DNA of 64,000 nucleotides, taken from assembly GCA_029717555.1 (NCBI GenBank), contig JAMDHS010000001.1:620001-684000 (forward strand), in the 5' to 3' direction. Position 1 is the first letter of the stretch. Every line of letters starts with the position of its first letter. The DNA comes from Peribolospora baueri (lineage: Eukaryota > Basidiomycota > Peribolosporomycetes > Peribolosporales > Peribolosporaceae). This document shows positions 60,560 through 64,000 of the stretch, piece by piece. Below the pieces are notes generated by a model. That model saw only the letters and a program-made list of their open reading frames with translations, was not told where the DNA came from and searched no databases. The position numbers and the translations under genes were made by a program.

Positions 60560-61910
60560 ATAGGTACCACCCGCATCAAGTCGCCGCCCGTATCCGTCTC
60601 CAGTCTCGCTTTGGGCTTGCAGGCGCCGTCTTGGGGTATATCCGTCGAGCCGCCAGATAATGCCACCCGGAGAGGTGAGCTGGACGGCGGTCCGTCTCCT
60701 CCCTACCAGCCGCAATGCAGAGGACACACGCGGTCCGGATGTGGGTGCACTCCTTCGGCGAGCATCCGTGGTTGTCGGGGCAGGTACACTGGCGGAGGGA
60801 GTGGGAGGAGGAAGCGCATCTAGCGCATCACGGGGTGGCCGTGCAGTGGACGGCCGTGTGGTCTAATGAGCATCATCGATAACATTGGCGGACCGACTGC
60901 CTCGCCTTCTCGGCCAGTTTGAACTCGCTGGCGATGGCTACTCCGCGTTGTATCGCTCGGTTAGCAGACTCTTTGCTGCTGAAGGGGACTATCAGGCTCG
61001 ACTTGGGGTGGGGATTGGGGCCAGTGGCGCGAGTCGGCACTGCCCACCGCGCTTTGACGATATCGCTGCGGGGGTAACCGTTGTCCGCAGCCACGTCACC
61101 CAGGCATTCCTCACTGTCGGGCACAAACGTCGTCGGCGTGGACGATTACCGGGTACAGGCGGGCCTTCAGACGGAGGTCGTCGCTGAGGGAGCTAACCCA
61201 GGCCTGGTCTGACGACAGCCGAGCAGCATCCTCTGCCTTGAGCAGGTGCACGACTATTTCCTTCGAGCGGGGGCGGACCGCAACTGCCGAGACAAGGATG
61301 TCCTCCCCGACCTTGGACTTGATCGCCACCTGGATGCGATGGCGGAGAACGGTGGGGGCAGTGTCGACGAGGACGGGTTTGCCTGGATGACGTTGCGCGA
61401 AGACGATCGCGGTGGACGGGGCGCCAGGAGTCGAAGTCGCAGTTGTGGACGCATAGTAGGAGAGCCCACCCCTGTCGGCGTCGGCGTATGATCTCCCGCT
61501 GGTTTGGGATGTGGTGGGGACACCAGAACCGTCTGGCGGGGTCGCCCGCCTCCTGAACGCGCGCTTCCCTGGCGTCGATGGTGTGCTGCAGGTGAGTCAC
61601 CTGCGTCCCGAATTAGTTTAACTTAAGAAGTGAGGCTTTCACGTCGGTTTGGAGGACCTCCGTCCGGGCGGCAGTGGCAACATAAGCGGCAGCCACACTG
61701 GAGATCTGGCAGAGGAGGAGGTTGAGGGCGGTGAGGTCATCGACGTCGGCTTCTTGGACCTCGCCAGTATCGGCTGAAGGATCTTAACAGCTGAGAGGGC
61801 AAGTAAGCCAATGTCGTCGGGATTCGGTACGAGCTGGCGCACCCTAGTGTTGGGGGTCGGAGGCGGTAGAGCCGGCGTGCGGTCAGGAGTGGGGGTGGGG
61901 GTCACATCGC
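60560..61910 (-). mobile_element. Decayed retroelement gag-like ORF1 remnant
   Basis: Minus-strand fragments read like the nucleic-acid-binding first ORF of a fungal non-LTR retroelement: a start resembling TPALPPPTPNTRVRQLVP, a helix-rich piece (SSVAAAYVATAARTEVL), an RRM-like part (SKEIVVHLLKAEDAARLSSD; NGYPRSDIVKARWAVP; SKESANRAIQRGVAI) and a zinc-knuckle-like Cys/His patch near its 3' end. The pieces lie in different frames, so the element is broken, with at least three breaks. No reverse transcriptase or endonuclease segment is visible on either side and no terminal repeats were found. It looks moderately old. Assignment to a LINE rather than another retroelement is inference. Confidence 0.65.
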
Positions 61911-62375
61911 GTGCGGCGCGCGCTCGCGTGGTGGTCGTGGTTGTAGGCGGCGCGCCGGGCAGAGACCCAGGACGCTGTGCCGGGGTGGCTCAGGGGGGGG
62001 TCCGGAGGGTAAAGGAGCACAGGAGAGGGGGCTGGGAGAGCAAAAGACGACTTGAGCTTATGGTGAGGTTCTAGCTGATGGTGGTCGTCTCGATAGCGTT
62101 GACCCTCGTTCTTAATGAAAGGCACAGCCGCAGCCGCGTCAGGTTGATGATGATAGTCGGCTCCCGATCACCACCCGCTGTGTCGCAGCAGGCGGCATCC
62201 GCTTCAGGATGCGCAACGCGATCGGCTTTCGGCGTCTGCATGCGTACCCCCCTTCCCGTCTCACCTCCACCATCATCGTCACCATCATCCTCGATCTCTC
62301 TCGCTTCTCTTCCGCTCTCCTTTATCTCGAATCCTCAATTTCTCCTTATAGACCGTGAATGATTTGCCGCCCGTA
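61911..62375. other. Upstream region of the fasciclin gene
   Basis: 465 bp between the retroelement remnant and the FAS1-gene ATG; CATCATC-type tracts near 62265-62295. Presumed promoter. Confidence 0.5.
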
Positions 62376-63980
62376 ATGAAGTGGGCCCGTCGTCACCGCC
62401 CCGCTCGTCGCTCCTGTCGGCGGCAGCAACTGATGACGCCACTGCTACTGGTAGGTCTCCTCAGCACCTGCTTATCCGCCGCCTTCCTCTCCGCCGCCAT
62501 CGACCCCAAAGCGGATTTGCAAGCGTCTTCATTATCGGAAGATGTACCAGTGCACCACCAGTTTGTCTTTCAACTCGACAGTCTCCCCTCCGCTTCGGCG
62601 ACTTCGCCCGTCGCCGACGACCTGGTCGGGTCATCACCGCCCGTGGACGACGATCCCCCATACATGACCTTGATCGATGTCCTTTCCGGGTCCAAGGAGC
62701 ACTCGTTACTCGTGCGACTGTTACAGCGCACCCGTCTTGTGCCGACTATTAACAAGCTCGAGCAAGCTACTTTTTTCGCACCTACCGACAAAGCCATTCG
62801 TCGCGCTGCTGATCGGGAAAGGGAGAGCGTTCGAACCCGGAGCCAAGGTCAAGAGGGTTTGTGGGTTCAAGCGATAAACTGGGCGGATGAGTCTTCGGAA
62901 ATCTCTTATTGGGATGACCATGACAACATCGCAGAGCGCCTGCGCCAGACGCTTCTCTACCACATCCTCAACTACACCCTTCCGTACTCGCCGCTCAACT
63001 CTTCGTCCTCATCTGTCCTAGTGGACAAGCCTCGGCCTCCGCTTGCTCCCGCTGCGGACATGCATACTACTCTACACCTGCCATTCCTCTCCGATTCCCC
63101 TTCTCGACCCGGCCCCATTCCCTCGCCGCCTCCAGGCCACCGCATTCCCTCACCGGGAGATTTAGGAGGCCTACTTGCGGGCGACGGCCAGAAGGTACGC
63201 CTTTCTGGGCGACCAAAGTCGAGTGCAGTGGAGCAGGAGAAGCATAGGATGGGCGGAGACAAAGGCGGGGGCAAGATGGAGTGGTTCGTGGGTACGGATT
63301 GGAAGGGAGAGGAAGGCAGTCGTATTGCTTGGGAGGACTGGCAGGCGTTGTGGGGTAAAGGAGTAGTCGTTGCTGTGGACGATGTGCTCACCCTACCGGT
63401 CGATTTGGGTGAGTCGAGATATATTCAACTAGTAGTCTCTCTCTCTTTGGCGCTGACTACACGACCGCGGGACGTCGGCACCCTCCTATCTTTCAGCCAA
63501 GACGATATCTTCTCATCCTAACCTGGCCTTCATCAACTCACTCCTTCCCAACCATACCATCGCGACGCTCGCCACATCTCCACACCTCACGCTCTTCTTC
63601 CCATCAACGGATGCCTTCAACGCCCTCTCCTCCCTGGAGCGGAAGTATCTCGCTTTGGCTGGCGAGAACGAGATGGTAATGCAGGACGTCGTCAGGCTCG
63701 CTGCCATGCATGCCAGTGGATCGGGTGTAGATCAACGTGGTCAAGTCGGCTACACTGAGAGATTGACTGACAAGGATGGAAAGGGACGACGTGAGTGCTG
63801 GGCCTAGCTGTTGTACGAGAAAACATAATTGACCCTTCTGTCGGCTTGATCTCATCCGCTCTTCTTGAATGTTAGTGACCACGATTCTCGGTGGAGATAT
63901 AGAAATCGAGGAACGGGATGGATCCTTCATCATCGACGGGGAGACCACGTTGGTGGAAGGTGATGTATTTGCGGAGAACG
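62376..63980 (+). CDS. Fasciclin (FAS1) domain protein, 5' part (runs off window)
   Basis: Three exons seen: 62376-63408, 63497-63790, 63876-63980, with a further donor (GTGAGT) at 63981, so the gene continues beyond the window. The ATG at 62376 gives a basic N-terminus followed by a hydrophobic signal/anchor (MTPLLLVGLLSTCLSAAFLS). Two FAS1-like domains are seen. The first has YMTLIDVLS, TFFAPTDKAI (about 133) and LLYHILNYTL (about 193). The second has HPNLAFINSLLPNHTIATLA and LTLFFPSTDAFNAL (about 376). FAS1 proteins are secreted or vacuolar/cell-surface adhesion-type glycoproteins. A Pro/Ser linker of about 80 residues interrupts the first domain. An upstream GTG-initiated extension to 62355 is not used. 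Confidence 0.82.
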
Positions 63981-64000
63981 GTGAGTCTTTAGCGCTGACT

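Overview
This window is nuclear DNA from a GC-rich, intron-rich fungus, almost certainly a basidiomycete. The evidence is the gene set (RIB7, BUD32, TRM44, RPN5, a heterotrimeric G-beta, IMA1, a Tea1/Kel1-type kelch protein), short GT-AG introns (about 70 to 190 bp, nearly all with a GTGAGT-like donor) at roughly four per gene, and Ser/Pro/Gly-rich low-complexity tails. A 16-exon amino-acid permease argues against an ascomycete yeast or a smut. A Pucciniomycotina (Microbotryomycetes-like) source is my best guess, but that is inference.

I resolved 17 protein-coding genes exon by exon. Every splice model was checked for reading phase and, where a family is known, for continuity of conserved motifs. 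Left part (1-12.3 kb): C-terminal end of an MFS transporter (+), TRM44 tRNA 2'-O-methyltransferase (-), a membrane-anchored alpha/beta-hydrolase-like protein (+), an AlaX/AARSD1-type alanyl-tRNA editing protein with a 15-bp micro-exon (+), RIB7 riboflavin reductase (+) and the KEOPS kinase BUD32 (-). Three of these six act on tRNA. Middle (13.3-27.5 kb): G-protein beta subunit (-), an AIFM2/AMID-like FAD oxidoreductase with a long N-terminal extension (-), proteasome lid subunit RPN5 (+) and the 16-exon YAT-type amino-acid permease (-). Right-middle (29.5-42.8 kb): a 1677-residue kelch/coiled-coil polarity protein (-), a repeat-bearing 2.5-kb spacer, and a 1598-residue adenylation-carrier-left-handed-beta-helix enzyme (-) with the layout of bacterial Pls/PosA (epsilon-poly-lysine-synthetase-like) proteins.

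Right part (44.4-64 kb): inner nuclear membrane protein IMA1 (-), divergent from a possible C-CAP/cofactor-C-like protein (+); a GABA/choline-type (ACT family) permease (-); a 1609-residue F-box/LRR protein (-); a 3.7-kb gene-poor stretch holding a decayed retroelement gag-like ORF1 remnant; and the 5' part of a secreted or membrane fasciclin (FAS1) protein (+) that runs off the window.

The genes are mostly unrelated housekeeping and cell-organisation functions with no operon-like logic. Intergenic regions are long (up to 3.7 kb) and full of microsatellites (TA, GA, TCTG, TTCC, GGT, poly-A). I saw no rRNA, tRNA, CRISPR or intact mobile element. The strongest candidate for an unusual system is the Pls/PosA-like enzyme at 37743-42814.
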